Shown piece after piece: positions 45,190 through 56,499 of a stretch of 64,000 nt of DNA. The translations under genes were made by a program, and so were the position numbers. Position 1 is the stretch's first letter. Every line of letters starts with the position of its first letter. The stretch covers positions 8,366,368-8,430,367 of the forward strand of contig CM029638.1 in assembly GCA_017311315.1 (NCBI GenBank), read 5' to 3'. Source of the DNA: Dendrocalamus latiflorus. Taxonomy: Eukaryota > Streptophyta > Magnoliopsida > Poales > Poaceae. The notes under the pieces were generated by a model that saw only the letters and a list, made by a program, of their open reading frames with translations, was not told the DNA's origin and did no database searches.

Positions 45190-47050
45190 TTGGGCCGTGT
45201 CACTAGGTCCTAAATCAAGGGATCCGGCCGAGATGTGGTTCTTGCCTCATACTACATCACATACAGCATCATACATCACAGCGTGTTAATTAATTATACA
45301 TGAGAGCACCAGCAGTCAGTTTACCCACACGGACGGGAGTGTGGGCGTAATTTAACCGTGACTGTCCTGACTTGTATGCTGTAATTTTGTTCCTTCTTTA
45401 CCTGTCGTTTCCCAGAACTGCCGGTTCATGTCCTCGTGTTGCTCTGAGCTTAGGCGAATTCTATTGTGTTGGTGAAATTGGTGACCTGGCCTCCTCAGGT
45501 CTCCTTTTGCCTTTGTTGGTTGTGCCTCTGCTTTCCCGTTGTTTATGCTGAATTGGAGGATTCACGTAAATCTCCACGCGACTGCTGGTAAATTGCCGGT
45601 GCATGTAGCACCTTATTTCTATGCATGGATTGTGTGTCTCCAAGGAAAGGGAAAAGGAAAAGATTGACGGGGAGAGAGAGAGAGAGAGCAAAAGGTACGT
45701 GGACTCCTACTGTCCTATATATATATAGTAAAATTTCTTTTGTCGTTCTTGCCAGTCAGCCTAGCGAGGCAGCGAGTGTCCCAGCTTAGCTGTCTGTAAT
45801 CATATCTACCTGGCAAGTGTTGAAGCAGGGCTGGATCGATCCCTCCCTATCATCCAAGTACTGCTAATGCCCCATCTTCTTTTCTCGCATATCTTTTCAT
45901 CAAGTTTCATCCCCTTTTCCTTTTCTCCTTCTCTCTCTCGCTCTCTTTTGCTCTTTACTCTGCCTCATCAGACAGTGAGTAGCTTTTCTGTGTCTCATCA
46001 ACGGCAGCCATTGGCCGCTCAATCTCATGGAGTCTAATCTCTGCGCGCCTTTGCTCCACGTCCGACTGTCCATTGCCACTTTAATTATTCACCATGCCTG
46101 TAGCTGCCCTGCCCCCCCATCAAAATCCTTTCATGCGGTGGGTCAGACGTTCCTGTCCGTCTCTCGGCGGTACATGTAACACGTGCATAGGCACAAACAT
46201 CTCCTTCCAAACAAGCCTGTCATGTTGATTAGCCGCGGCAGACCGATGGTAAGAAGCAGCCACGCTGCACACCTTTCCCACTCCAGTACAATTACCTTAT
46301 TCTAGATCTGCCGGTGTATGTTACCGTGGTGGCGATGACCTAATCGTCGCTCTGTTTGTTTCGATTCATCGAGACATATCTGTTTATCATTAGCTATCGC
46401 AGTAAGGGATCATCACTAGTTTATTGGCCGGTGTATCCTACGATCCAAGTCGTCCTGTGGATAACAACTACTTGGAGCAGTTGGCTCCCTCGTATTGCAT
46501 GCATGCATCTCCATGCAGCGCGCATGCTGCATGCATGGCATGACAAAATGGGACAAGTAGTACTAATGGAGACGTTTTGAGTTGCCCGACTTCGACCTGC
46601 TGTCTGTGGACGTATGTATCTGGAGCCTAGTAAATATTCAACGAGCCGTCGAGCAACTGCCCTGATAATCGCATTGTTTTTTTTTTCATGGCGACTAGTT
46701 AAGCTGATCTGCCCCAGATTTGGTTAAAAGGAATCTAGAGCTTGGATAACATACTTATATGGCGACTTGCAAATTAGAACCTTTGTCGTTAGAATCAGTT
46801 TATGTATATAGGAGGGCAAGATTGATGATCAGGACCATGCTATAGCTAGGTCAGAATGCAATTCAATTAGAACAGTGCATAGTTATACTCATCTGGATGG
46901 GTTCCTTCCTAAGGAGCTTGTACATATAACTAAGTTGTGCGCATTGTATCAGGTGCACACCTAACCTGATGTGCCGGTTGTTGATTCCAACTTTATGACT
47001 TGCTTTGTGCAGAGAATATTAAGTAATTGCACCAAGTATACTTCGATAAC
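45190..47050. other. intergenic, no gene seen
   Basis: A (GA)n run lies at about 45674-45688 and TATA repeats near 45718. CT-rich tracts at 45900-45960. No coding exon is supported. Confidence 0.4.
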
Positions 47051-47053
47051 TAA

Positions 47054-47448
47054 GAGTAACTCCAGCAGTAGCCCTCAAAACATGGTCCCTACTTTTTATT
47101 TGAGGGCTCTCCCTACTTTTGAGGGCTCTGTTTTTTGGGCTACACTCCAGCAGGAGCCCTCAAAACAGGACCCTCAAATTCATTCTTAGAGGGGATGACA
47201 CATAGGACCCACCCTCATCCTACTTTTGAGGGCCGAGGGGCAAAAAACTCACTCCAGCAGGGCCCCTACTTGAGCCCTCAAAAGTAGAGGCTCCCTCCAG
47301 ACCCCCTAGGAATGAGGGCTCGAGGGGGAGATTTGAGGGCCCCCTATTTTTGAGGGCTCAAGTAGGGGCCCTGCTGGAGTGAGTTTTTTGCCCCTCGGCC
47401 CTCAAAAGTAGGATGAGGGCTCAAGTAGGGGCCCTTCTGGAGTTGCTC
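47054..47448. mobile_element. PIF/Harbinger-type MITE with internal 72-bp perfect hairpin
   Basis: TAA flanks both ends (47051-47053 and 47449-47451). Termini GAGTAACTCCAG and CTGGAGTTGCTC are inverse partners. Inside, 47216-47287 and 47344-47415 are inverse repeats over 72 bases with one visible mismatch, separated by 56 bases. The words GAGGGCT and CAGCAGG recur throughout. Non-coding. Confidence 0.85.
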
Positions 47449-47579
47449 TAAAGGCCCCAGCTGTACGTACTTAATTACACTATTATAGGCGTTAGATTTT
47501 TGGCAATCAGTTCATTCCGACATGACGTGCATGTAATGTGGCAGTTGACTTGGAGGCGATCGATGCAAAATACATCAAT

Positions 47580-48679
47580 CACTATTCCATAACAAGTTAT
47601 ACTCAATGGTTTATCATAGACAGTTAACTAAAACTGTCAGTATTAAGTACAATTCTAGACGGTTTTAATACAAACCGTTCTTACCAAAAACCATCTGTGA
47701 TCCTACAGAATATCACATACGGTTCTTTAATTGAACCGTCTGTCTGTGATACTTCTTAGATGGTTTGTATTAAAAATCGTCTGTGATATTACCTTATCAT
47801 AAACGGTTTGTGTTAAAAGCCGTATGTGATATTTTGCTGCCCGATTTTGCCGCCCCCTCTATTCGAACTTTCAAACTGAAGCGTCACGACATCTCTATTC
47901 TGCTACCCAAATGCCCTTATATATGCTTATACGCCTCCCCCATACACCTCCCCCAACACATTCTAAACCAATCCACCTGCTAGCTCCCCCTAGCCGCTGA
48001 TCGAAACGCCGGCCGCCTCCCCCGAGCTCCTCCACATCCGGTTGTGATGTCATGGTTCACTGCACAAGACGCTCTTGTCACAAGAGTGCCTTCTGTAGTG
48101 TCACCATCGTGACACAACGATGATGATGCCGCCTCCTCTCCTTCATCGGCGCCAGAACATTGTTCATACCCCCAACCGATCCCCTCCCCCTCTCTTCCTT
48201 GATACTTGGATGGATATAATGCAAGTGAAAATTATTTATTGATGTCTTAGTTTTTGCATGTGATGCTTGGATGGATATGACTAGAATGATCTTGTTCTCA
48301 TAAATAGATCTGCTTTGGTTCGGCATTATCTGATTATGCTATTTTATAGCACAATTAACACAAATAGCGCAATTAGAGAATGTTGATGAACTGAAGGATG
48401 CCTATTTTTGAATTCGATTGAAACTTAGGAACCGTCTGTGATAGTAAAAATCGTCTGTGATATTATACTATCACAGACGGTTCGTAGTAAGAACCGTCTG
48501 TAATAATTATTATCACAGACGGTTCAATTTAGAAACCATCTATACTAATTGTATCATGGACAGTTCAAAAACTGTCTGTAATGCACTTAAGGTATCACAA
48601 ACTCATAAACACAGACGATTCAAAAATTACCTGCCATGATATTTTTGAACTATTTGTGATAAGCTTTTTTGTACTAGTA
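47580..48679. mobile_element. degenerate CACTA element of the ACAGACGGTT family
   Basis: Starts CACTATTCCATAACAAG; right end TTTTTTGTACTAGTA is an eroded TAGTG terminus. Both subterminal regions (47620-47830 and 48430-48640) hold many copies of ATCACAGACGGTT or its inverse with mutations. The flanking AAT and AAC differ by one base, so the target duplication is no longer perfect. Same family as 454-2182 but clearly older. Confidence 0.78.
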
Positions 48680-48682
48680 AAC

Positions 48683-49377
48683 ATCGGAAAAAAGATGCCA
48701 TCAGAAAGGAGGCAGCGATATTCCCTGCTGCATGAGCAACTGCTTTCACGTCGAATTGTTTGGCCCTGAAATATATAGACGGCTCGATGGCACTCGCTAG
48801 CTATCTGGTCATCGCCATCGCGTCGCTTTCCGGTGGCGATCAAATTTTCAATTCGAGGTTGGTTGCCGATGGCCATCAGCGTGACAATCACGTACCCCGG
48901 GTGAAACCACCTCCATGGGAGACAATTTTATCCCGGTGATGGCGAATTTGGCGTCGACACGGCAACAGCAGGAGGAGACCAGTTATAAAGTGTAAAAAAA
49001 AAAAAATCCCCAGTTGGCCTTTTCATTTTTGTGTGTGTGTAGTACGTCGTGGACGGGCTCAGTGAAATGTTTGAGAGTAGGCAAAAAAGTGACCACGCCA
49101 TTACAACTAGATGTGTCTTAATTGGCGTGATAGTGATGCACCAAAAAATAATGTGCTACGAGGATTCTGACATTTACATATAGATACAGCATATCTTTGG
49201 AAGCTCAAGTATCACTAGTTCTAATCAGTGTACGTGTGTAATTCGGATGCGGACAACACAGAAAACTGGGACAGGCTTGGGAGGAAAAGAAAAGGACAGA
49301 ACGAACGATTTTTAGAACGATAATGATTTGGGATCCGGGGATTAAATACACACAAGGTTGGGCAAGGCAAACAGAGT
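48683..49377. other. intergenic, no gene seen
   Basis: No supported coding sequence or element ends; one A run near 48994 and a short GT run near 49031. Confidence 0.4.
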
Positions 49378-49656
49378 GGGCATCTCCAATGGTTATAGCT
49401 AGCAACTAACTATAAGACTTCCACATCATCTATATAGTACACACTAAAGTTAGCATTCTAAAGAACTATCTATAAGGATAGCTATTTGATGCTTACATGC
49501 ACACACAGAATTTATGGAGGCTGTCTCGTTTGGCGCTATAGACTATCTCTAGAGCTGTAGAGAGCTGCGTTCTCTTTCTTCATTTAATATCTTCCACGTA
49601 GGACAGTTGATGACATGGACTCTCTTGTAGATAGCTGCTATAGACCCATTGGAGAT
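49378..49656. repeat. Harbinger-type MITE (GGGCATCTCCAATGG family), copy 1
   Basis: About 280 bp and nearly identical to 60548-60830. The left end is GGGCATCTCCAATGG; the right end stops at GGAGATG and passes directly into the GAGCGTTTGGTTGG terminus of the next element, having lost CTC and the TTA target copy. This marks a deletion or insertion junction. Confidence 0.8.
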
Positions 49657-50058
49657 GAGCGTTTGGTTGGAGGCCACAATTTGCCATGTCTTAACTTAAG
49701 AATTTGCCATACTTGTGGCTAGCCAAATTTGTGGCAAAAGAAGGTGTTTGGTTAATAACTAAGGTGTGGCAAAAACTTTGTGGCTATTGTTTGGTTCACT
49801 GCCACAAAAGTGTGGCAAAAAATTGTGGCAAGTGTTTGGATTACTCCACATAGGCTAAACACACTAATGTAAAAAATCATTATTGGAGTAACAACGACAC
49901 CAACAGTATGAACAATCCACTATTATACCATACATTTCAACAGTACCATACAGTCCATAAGCAATATAATACAATAGTGCAACTCCCAACAACCAAAATA
50001 TTAGGTAGCATTCATCCCACATCCATCTACCAACAACCAAAATAAGCATGTACTATTA

Positions 50059-50289
50059 GAGCATCTCCAATAGTGACTTATGAGCTAGCTCTAAGCATAT
50101 TATTTCATATTTTAATAGAAGAGAGAGAAAAGCTATCTCTTGATCAAGAGCTAGTCTCATACAAACATTCCAAGATTATGTGAGAGTGTCATGTGAGACT
50201 ATTTATGTTATGAGCTATGTGCTAAAAGTTAGTACTATTGGAGAAGTTGTCTTTAAGCTAGTAATTAGCTCATACTGTTGGAGATGCTC
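50059..50289. repeat. Harbinger-type MITE nested in the 1.9-kb element
   Basis: TTA on both sides (50056-50058 and 50290-50292). Ends GAGCATCTCCAATAGT and ACTGTTGGAGATGCTC are inverse partners. 231 bp, non-coding. Confidence 0.88.
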
Positions 50290-50829
50290 TTAACAACACA
50301 GATTCTAGTCATTGCTAATTGTCTCACATAGCCAAAATAAGCTGACATCCAACATGAACTTCAGAGGTTAATTTCATCCGTCTCACATAAAAACTTGAAC
50401 ACCCAAGCATCAACAGTTCATTGCTAAAAACATGTGTATATGTGTATCATATTCCTACAGGTTTTCAGGGTTATCTAGCACCATAACTTTTCCTCTGATC
50501 AGTGACACATCAATTCATTGCAAATCTTTAGTCATTGCAAATAGTGAGGTATTATGCATCATCAATTCATATTATGAAGGTTGCTACACATAAGAGCCCG
50601 ATTGTTCTTCTCAGTTCATCAGTACATAACAACAAAATGTCACAAAGCGTTCACTCAGTTCATCAGTACTAGTGTTTGTACATAAGAACACAAGGAAAAT
50701 ATGGAATGGTTTGGAAAGACAAGCACGGGATGGAGTATTACTTACTCCGAGCTTCGGCGACCGGGAGGGGAGCGCGCGGCCGGGAGAGCACCGCGGCCGG
50801 GGGCGCACCGACCTCGGAGGCCGGGCCGC

Positions 50830-51290
50830 CGTCGATTTCTCAGGCCGCCGTCGCCATGGATCCGCGCGGTCGACCTTGGAAGGGACGGAGGGAGTGGCTG
50901 TCGACCTCGGAGGGGAGGGCAGGAGCGGCGGCCGAGCTTGGAGGCGTCGGTGGGAGTGGCGGCGGGCGCACCGACCTCGAGGCCACCGTCGATTTCTCAG
51001 GACGCCGTCGCCATGGATCTGCGCGCTCGACCTTGGAAGGGACAGAGGGAGTGGCTGCCGACCTCGGAGGGGAGGGAAGGAGCGGCGGCTGAGCTTGGAG
51101 GCGTCGGTGGGAGCGGCGGCGGCGGAGGAATCTCGAGGCCACCGTCGATTTCTCAGGCCGCCGTCGCCATGGATCCGCGCGCTCGACCTTGGAAGGGACG
51201 GAGGGAGTGGCTGCCGACCTCGGAGGGGAGGGAAGGAGCGGCGGCCGAGCTTGGAGGCGTCGGTGGGAGCGGCGGCGGCGGAGGAATCGA
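50830..51290. repeat. 156/157-bp tandem repeat, three units
   Basis: Units begin CGTCGATTTCTCAGG at 50830, 50987 and 51143, periods of 157 and 156 bp. Each contains CGTCGCCATGGATCCGCG, CGACCTTGGAAGGGA and GGAGGCGTCGGTGGGAG. The repeat encodes Arg/Pro/Ser-rich peptides on the minus strand (SHRRLQARPPLLPSPPRS) in one frame for much of the array. No known protein family is recognised. Confidence 0.85.
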
Positions 51291-51538
51291 GCGGCAAGGG
51301 ATTTTCCTGGCGCGCGCGAAGTGGAGAGAGAGATGATTTCTCCTGGCGAGAGGGGATTTGTGGAGCGCGCGAGGGCAGTGTGGCGGGGATTTTCCCCGCC
51401 ACACTTTCGCTGTACAGTGTTGTGGCGAGAGGGATGGCGTGCCTCAGTTTGGTTACCAACCAAACAGCAGCCAAAGGAGATGTGGTACGCCTAAGTTGAA
51501 GTGTGGCAGGGTGTGGCCTCCAACCAAACGCTCCCTAA

Positions 51539-52435
51539 ATACTACGCAGTGTACTAGAAGAGTGGCTTTCTTCTTTGCTTGACTGGTGGCTGGCTGGCCT
51601 GCGCTACTAAAAATTGGGCATTCAAAGTTCGGACAGCTATAGTACTGAATTCAATATCTAACCAATCGAATTAAAAATCAGATGGTTCAAATTCAGACAC
51701 GCAAGAGGCTTAAAAGTTCAAACAGCCCGGAACATACATACTACACAGGAGTATCATTATTTCGTTTTCCCTTGTGCCATGAACATCAGTATCCGGAGCA
51801 ACATGGACTTATCACTGTATCAAGAAGTAGTATCAACGGACCATGGGCGCATAGCATCCACTGCTACCACCCTGCCCCGCGCGGCGCAGATGGCCACTTT
51901 TTCTCATGAGGAAATGCGACCTCTGAGCCATCAATTCTACGTAACATATTGGTCTAGGTTCGTGTCCTTCAATCCATGCATGACAGAAAGAAGAGTTAGA
52001 TTGTATTGAATTGGTTTGGATATGCTTAGCCTAATGGACTATCAATGGTCCGTTGAGCATGGTGGTCCGGTCCAGCATTGCCCTGGTGTTGTCCCGTTCG
52101 CAGCAGCCGCATTGCCGCTGTGGTCGTCAGCCATCGCACTGCCATTGCCACCTGCGCGAGAGGATAAGGCTAAAGGCGGTGGTCGATAGAGAGGGAGGCT
52201 AATGAGAGGGAGAGCCAAAGAGAGGAAGAGGCGGCCAACGTGGGCGGGGAGGGAGGAGGCGGCCGACCTGGGCGGAGAGGAGGCTGACAGGAGTGGGGCC
52301 GTGAGGCAGGAGACGGTAGGGGTAGCCAGCCCAGCGCCCAGTGGTAGCATTGCTAGTGCCGCTGCTACATGGGGCAGTGCAGCAGCGACAGGACCATAGG
52401 GGCTAGGAGGCAAAGGGCCAAGGGGGACACTGCAA
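51539..52435. other. intergenic, no gene seen
   Basis: GC-rich at 52040-52400 with short open frames of low complexity; otherwise unremarkable. Confidence 0.4.
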
Positions 52436-52602
52436 TAAGTTTACTGCCAGTCGCAAGTAAATTTATTGTTAGTCATATGCAATTTTACTGCTAGTCACAA
52501 GTAATTTTACTATTAGCCACAAGCAATTTTACTATCAGTCGCAAGTATTTTTACTGTCAGTCACAGGTAATTTTACTGCTAATTGTAGTAATTTTACTAC
52601 CA
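52436..52602. repeat. about 22-bp minisatellite, 7 units
   Basis: Successive units approximate AATTTTACTGCTAGTCACAAGT with substitutions such as TATTAGCCACAAGC and TATCAGTCGCAAGT. The array is diverged and ends in GTAATTTTACTACC. A stray unit-like piece (GGCAATTTTACTAC) occurs at 52668. Confidence 0.85.
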
Positions 52603-54054
52603 AGTCACCCAACCGCGTTCAGAAAAGTGCAAATGCCCTAACTTAAGAAATTTTATTACCATCCATAGGCAATTTTACTACATTAACACAAGAGAGTTAT
52701 TGCACTCTTCTAAGTAAACCTAGCCTCTTGGGAGGGTTAGGGGTAAATGTCGTGCCCAGGTGCTGGCTCAAGCATGGCACGCCCGGCGGGCCAGGCCGGC
52801 GCAACCCATTTATTATTCGTGTCGTACTGTACCTATGCTAGGCTAATGGTACCATGCCTCGGGGGCAGCACGGTTGGTCTGACCCATTTGTCCAAATCTA
52901 CCATCCATCCATCTATAGGGATGTCTTAACGAACTGAGCTCGAAATTGATCTCAAGCTCACGAGCCTTGATGATCTGAGCTCGAATAATTCGAGTGGGCT
53001 TATTCCTATGCGTAGCCCACTTGCATGCCCCGCCCCCTTCAAAGTTTTCCTAGGCCCAAATTCAAAATCATACCACCCGCCCACCCCAACCCAAGTCCCT
53101 CTCACCTCTACCTTATCCACTTAGTGTCTACCTATTTCCAAACCACAAATCCCTAATCTCTTTCCCCTGGGCTCCTACTTAGGCTCCCACCGACGCCGGT
53201 ACTCCACTAGTCCACCATGCTACCACTCCTCCTGGCTCTCAGCTCTTACCTGGCCGCCCACCACCCACCAACCATGATGGAGTGCACCATCCTCTGCCTC
53301 CCGCCCTGAGCTTTCTCCTGCTCTGCCTCCAAGCAACGAGGCGATGACACGGGCGACCATGCACATGGCTCTGATTTAGCTTCTCGCACAACACGAAGAG
53401 CAAAGCCACAGACCGAGCGATGGATGGATGAACCAAACACTCCCAACGATTCCGCTGCAGCCTCTCCTTCTGGTATGCCAACCACCAAGATAGGGAGCTG
53501 GCTGGCTCTTACCTCATCGCCTAGTCGCCCTCCATCCAGTCCCTTGTCCTCTTTCGTAGGCCAACACGGCAACACCATCGCCACAACTCTATCTCCTCCC
53601 CTAACGTCAGTGTCGTCGCCAACCCTCTACTCTTGGACTGCTTCTAATCAGATCTGAGTAGGACCTATTCCTCTCACCCTCCTCTTCTTTTGTTAATGTG
53701 AAGAACTGAAATTTGCAAGTTTTGGTTGTTGTTTTATGCTAAGAAAATATATATAAAAAATAATAATCTTCATAAAGTTGTCTTTTATTGGGCTCAATAG
53801 AGCACGAGCCTAAACTATTCGAGCCGAGTTCAAAGCCCCATCCATCCATCTCGGTCTCTCTTTATTTCTGTATGTCTTGCACCACTCTAGGCACAGGCGA
53901 CAAGTGCCTGCTGTACGGCTACGTCTGTACGGGCTACACTCCTTGGCCTCTTTCGCCCTTGCTGCTGGCCATACATGAACCTGCTGGCAACCCGGTTGCA
54001 CGCATCTACAGGCTAGCTGCTCCTATAGCTAGTTGCATTTGAATTTTTGGTATG
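52603..54054. other. intergenic; possible old hAT remnant 52916-53830
   Basis: GAGCTCG/CGAGCC words cluster at 52936-53000 and inversely at 53790-53835, like the subterminal repeats of the hAT at 57589-58286, but clear termini and target duplication are absent. The open frames between them on both strands are not recognised. Confidence 0.4.
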
Positions 54055-55446
54055 TATAGCACTGTTTACTATCGTAATTACAAAAAATATTTGTATGTAT
54101 TAGTAAAATGATATTTTTGTCGCTCGGTGTCCGAGCGGCAACGGTTGACGCGTGTGACCTGGAACCCGGTCACCGGGCGGTAGGCAACCTGCCGCCTAGC
54201 TACCGGGCACTAGGTGCCCTGCCGCCCCACCATCGGACGACAGGTAATTAAGCCGACTTAATTACCCATCTTAATTATTTTTTTATCTATTTGTTCAAAA
54301 TTTTAACTATAGCAAATGAGCTTGAAAAATTATGATATTTTATGTACAGCCTTCCAACACAATGTACTTGATTGTATATTTTTTGATAATTTTATCCACT
54401 GTGAATGTTGCTTAAAAATTCGTACAATTATGATATTTGTAGGAATTGTTACATAAAGTAAACGAGCTCAAAAATTACGAAATTTATATGCAGCCTCTTG
54501 ACACAGTCATAGTAATTGTCTATGTTTTTGAGAATTTTATGCATTACAAATATTTATAGGAGTATATATAATAGTACAAAAAATGTATCACACGGGATGC
54601 GATATGGCTCACTCATTTGAGTCATTGTTATCTCCTCGCCGCGTCTGCCTCCGCGTACGTGGCCTTGTCTTGCATTGACCATGTCTCATGGGGTATTGTA
54701 GGGACAGCCTGTAAGGTGATACACGCTCCATGAACTCTACAATCCATGGACCCCAGATGATGTCGCTGTCGTGCAACGACTCGAATTCGTTGTGCCACAA
54801 CAAGTAGCACCTCGACGGTTTGCTTTTGGCCCAGCAACGAGACATGGTCAATGCAAGACAAGGCCACGCACACGGAGGCAGACGCAGCGAGGAGATAGTA
54901 GTGGATCAGATAAGTAAGCCATATCGGATCCCGTGAGATGCGTTTTTGTACTATTATATGTACCCTTATAAATATTCATAATGCATAAAATTTTTGAAAA
55001 AAATAGACAATTACTATAACTGTGTCAGGTGGCTACACGTAAAATTTTGTAATTTGTGGAGCTCATTTGCTACATGTAACAACTCATACAAATATCATAA
55101 TCATATGAATTTTTGAGCAATATTCACAGTGGATAAAATTATCAAAAAATTACACAATTAAGTATGTTGTGTCGGGAGGCTGCACATAAATTTCATAATT
55201 TATCTAGCTTATTTGCTATATTTAAAAATTCAAAAAAAGTATAAAAAATTAAGACAGATAATTAAGTTGGCTAATTACCTACCGTCCGGTGGGTGGCGGG
55301 GTAGCAGGCCTTGGCTGCTCGGTGCTCGGGTCACACACGTCAGCCCTATGGCGTCGCTGCCCGATCACTAGACGGTAAAATACCATTTTTGTTTATACAG
55401 CATGTATATAGATATTTTTATAATTACGATTACAAACAGTGCTATA
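54055..55446. mobile_element. long-palindrome element (arms about 640 bp), Mutator/foldback-like
   Basis: The outer sequences TATAGCACTGTTTACTATCG (54055) and, inverted, TATAGCACTGTTTGTAATCG (from 55446) match, and pairing continues inward through GTGTGACC, GGTAATTAAG, TTTTATCCACTGTGAAT and CGTGGCCTTGTCTTGCATTG to about 54690 and 54838. Only about 145 bases in the middle are unpaired. Target duplication is not resolved (TA or TATA are possible). The centre and inner arms carry a plant-mobile-domain-like coding fragment. No transposase seen. Confidence 0.75.
54609..54851 (-). pseudogene. plant-mobile-domain-like fragment captured in the palindrome
   Basis: An 80-aa minus-strand frame reads SRCWAKSKPSRCYLLWHNEFESLHDSDIIWGPW in segments. 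The pattern of a basic stretch, then an acidic E.ESL.DSD.IWGPW block is like the plant mobile domain (PMD) found in grass Mutator-related and Ulp1-associated proteins. The fragment is short and both ends lie in the inverted arms, so a reversed partial copy exists at the other arm. It cannot be a full protein. Confidence 0.4.
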
Positions 55447-56342
55447 TATAAAAAAATCGTTGCGTTTGACCGCGACGACATACTAGTACATACTTTCCGG
55501 ATACTAGTACATACTTTCCGGCGTGATACCACTGACATACTAGTACATACTTTCCGGTGTGATACCAATACCAGCATACGTTCCGGTTATAGTACTACTT
55601 GCAGTGTCTATTTTGTAGTGTGTGAGGTACTACGACACTAGGCAACATACCGGTGGAACCGCAGCTATGTACGTGGCCATCGGCTGCGCTCCTTGGTTTC
55701 AACCACACTATGCAAACACACTGAGTGCTTTGACCATTTTTGTGTGGTGGCAATTGCATCGATCTCCAATAATTGGACGTAACAGTGCAGTGAGCATGAA
55801 GATATATGGTATTATGGTACTAGTATCAGCGATATAAGAGGTACGCACTGCATACACTACTATAGGCTACTACTGCAGTATATCTGCAACTGCAAGCATT
55901 GGATTTAGTAGATCGTACAGATAGTGTACACCAACCCGGCAATACCTGATCATACTCCATGTCCATGGTCAAAGCCCCAGCTCCCAAGAATTGAAGAGCC
56001 CCTGGGAAAAAAATCGATGAAAGCGGGACAAGTCAGCTAGCTCTGGGCTCTGGCTATCTTCACAATAGCAGCCCGCTCAATTAGGTTTATTTTCTATGGG
56101 TTATAACTGAATTTTTATTGTAATTAGTTGAAATTATACTGTAGCTGATGATAACTTATTTAGCATAATTAAATATGAAAATTTTAAAAATAGAAAAAAG
56201 GTTAGCACAGTACATATAATGCAAATGAATACAAAAAAGGGTAAAAAAGCTCAAAAAATCCAAAAAATCAGAAAAAATAAAATTTATAAATAATAAAAAA
56301 TAAGCTAAAAAGTTAAAAACCCAGATCTAAACGAGCGGGCCT
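55447..56342. other. intergenic with short local repeats
   Basis: At 55480-55585 the phrase ACTAGTACATACTTTCCGG occurs three times with GTGATACCA between. The rest is AT-rich and unrecognised. Confidence 0.5.
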
Positions 56343-56498
56343 AGATGCGCCGCTGTGTTCCATTCCAAAATCCAATGTCTCGTGCATAGGTGGCGTTAAA
56401 ACGGAGCTTCTCAGAGGCTATTCGCAATAGATGCGCCGATGTGTTCCATTCCAAAATCCAATGTCCCGTGCATAGGTGGCGTCTAAAACGGAGCTTCT
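56343..56498. repeat. 86-bp direct tandem duplication
   Basis: AGATGCGCCGCTGTGTTCC at 56343 and AGATGCGCCGATGTGTTCC at 56429 begin two near-identical units that each continue through CCAATGTC, CGTGCATAGGTGGCGT and ACGGAGCTTCT. Confidence 0.85.
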
Positions 56499-56499
56499 A

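Larger units (their letters stand above)
49657..51535. mobile_element. 1.9-kb TIR element (GAGCGTTTGGTTGGAGGCCACA ends), probably PIF/Harbinger-like
   Basis: The left end GAGCGTTTGGTTGGAGGCCACA is inversely matched by GTGTGGCCTCCAACCAAACGCTCCC at the right, followed by TAA. Subterminal words TGTGGCAA and GTTTGGTT recur at 49690-49850 and 51400-51520. A second MITE (50059-50289) is nested inside. The right half, 50740-51420, is GC-rich and carries a 156-bp tandem repeat with open frames on both strands, likely acquired sequence. No transposase is recognised. The left target copy is missing because of the junction with the previous MITE. Confidence 0.7.

Noticed and set aside
52916..53830. Complete hAT element
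   Set aside because: GAGCTCG-type words cluster at both sides, but termini and an 8-bp duplication are not visible; kept only as a possible remnant.
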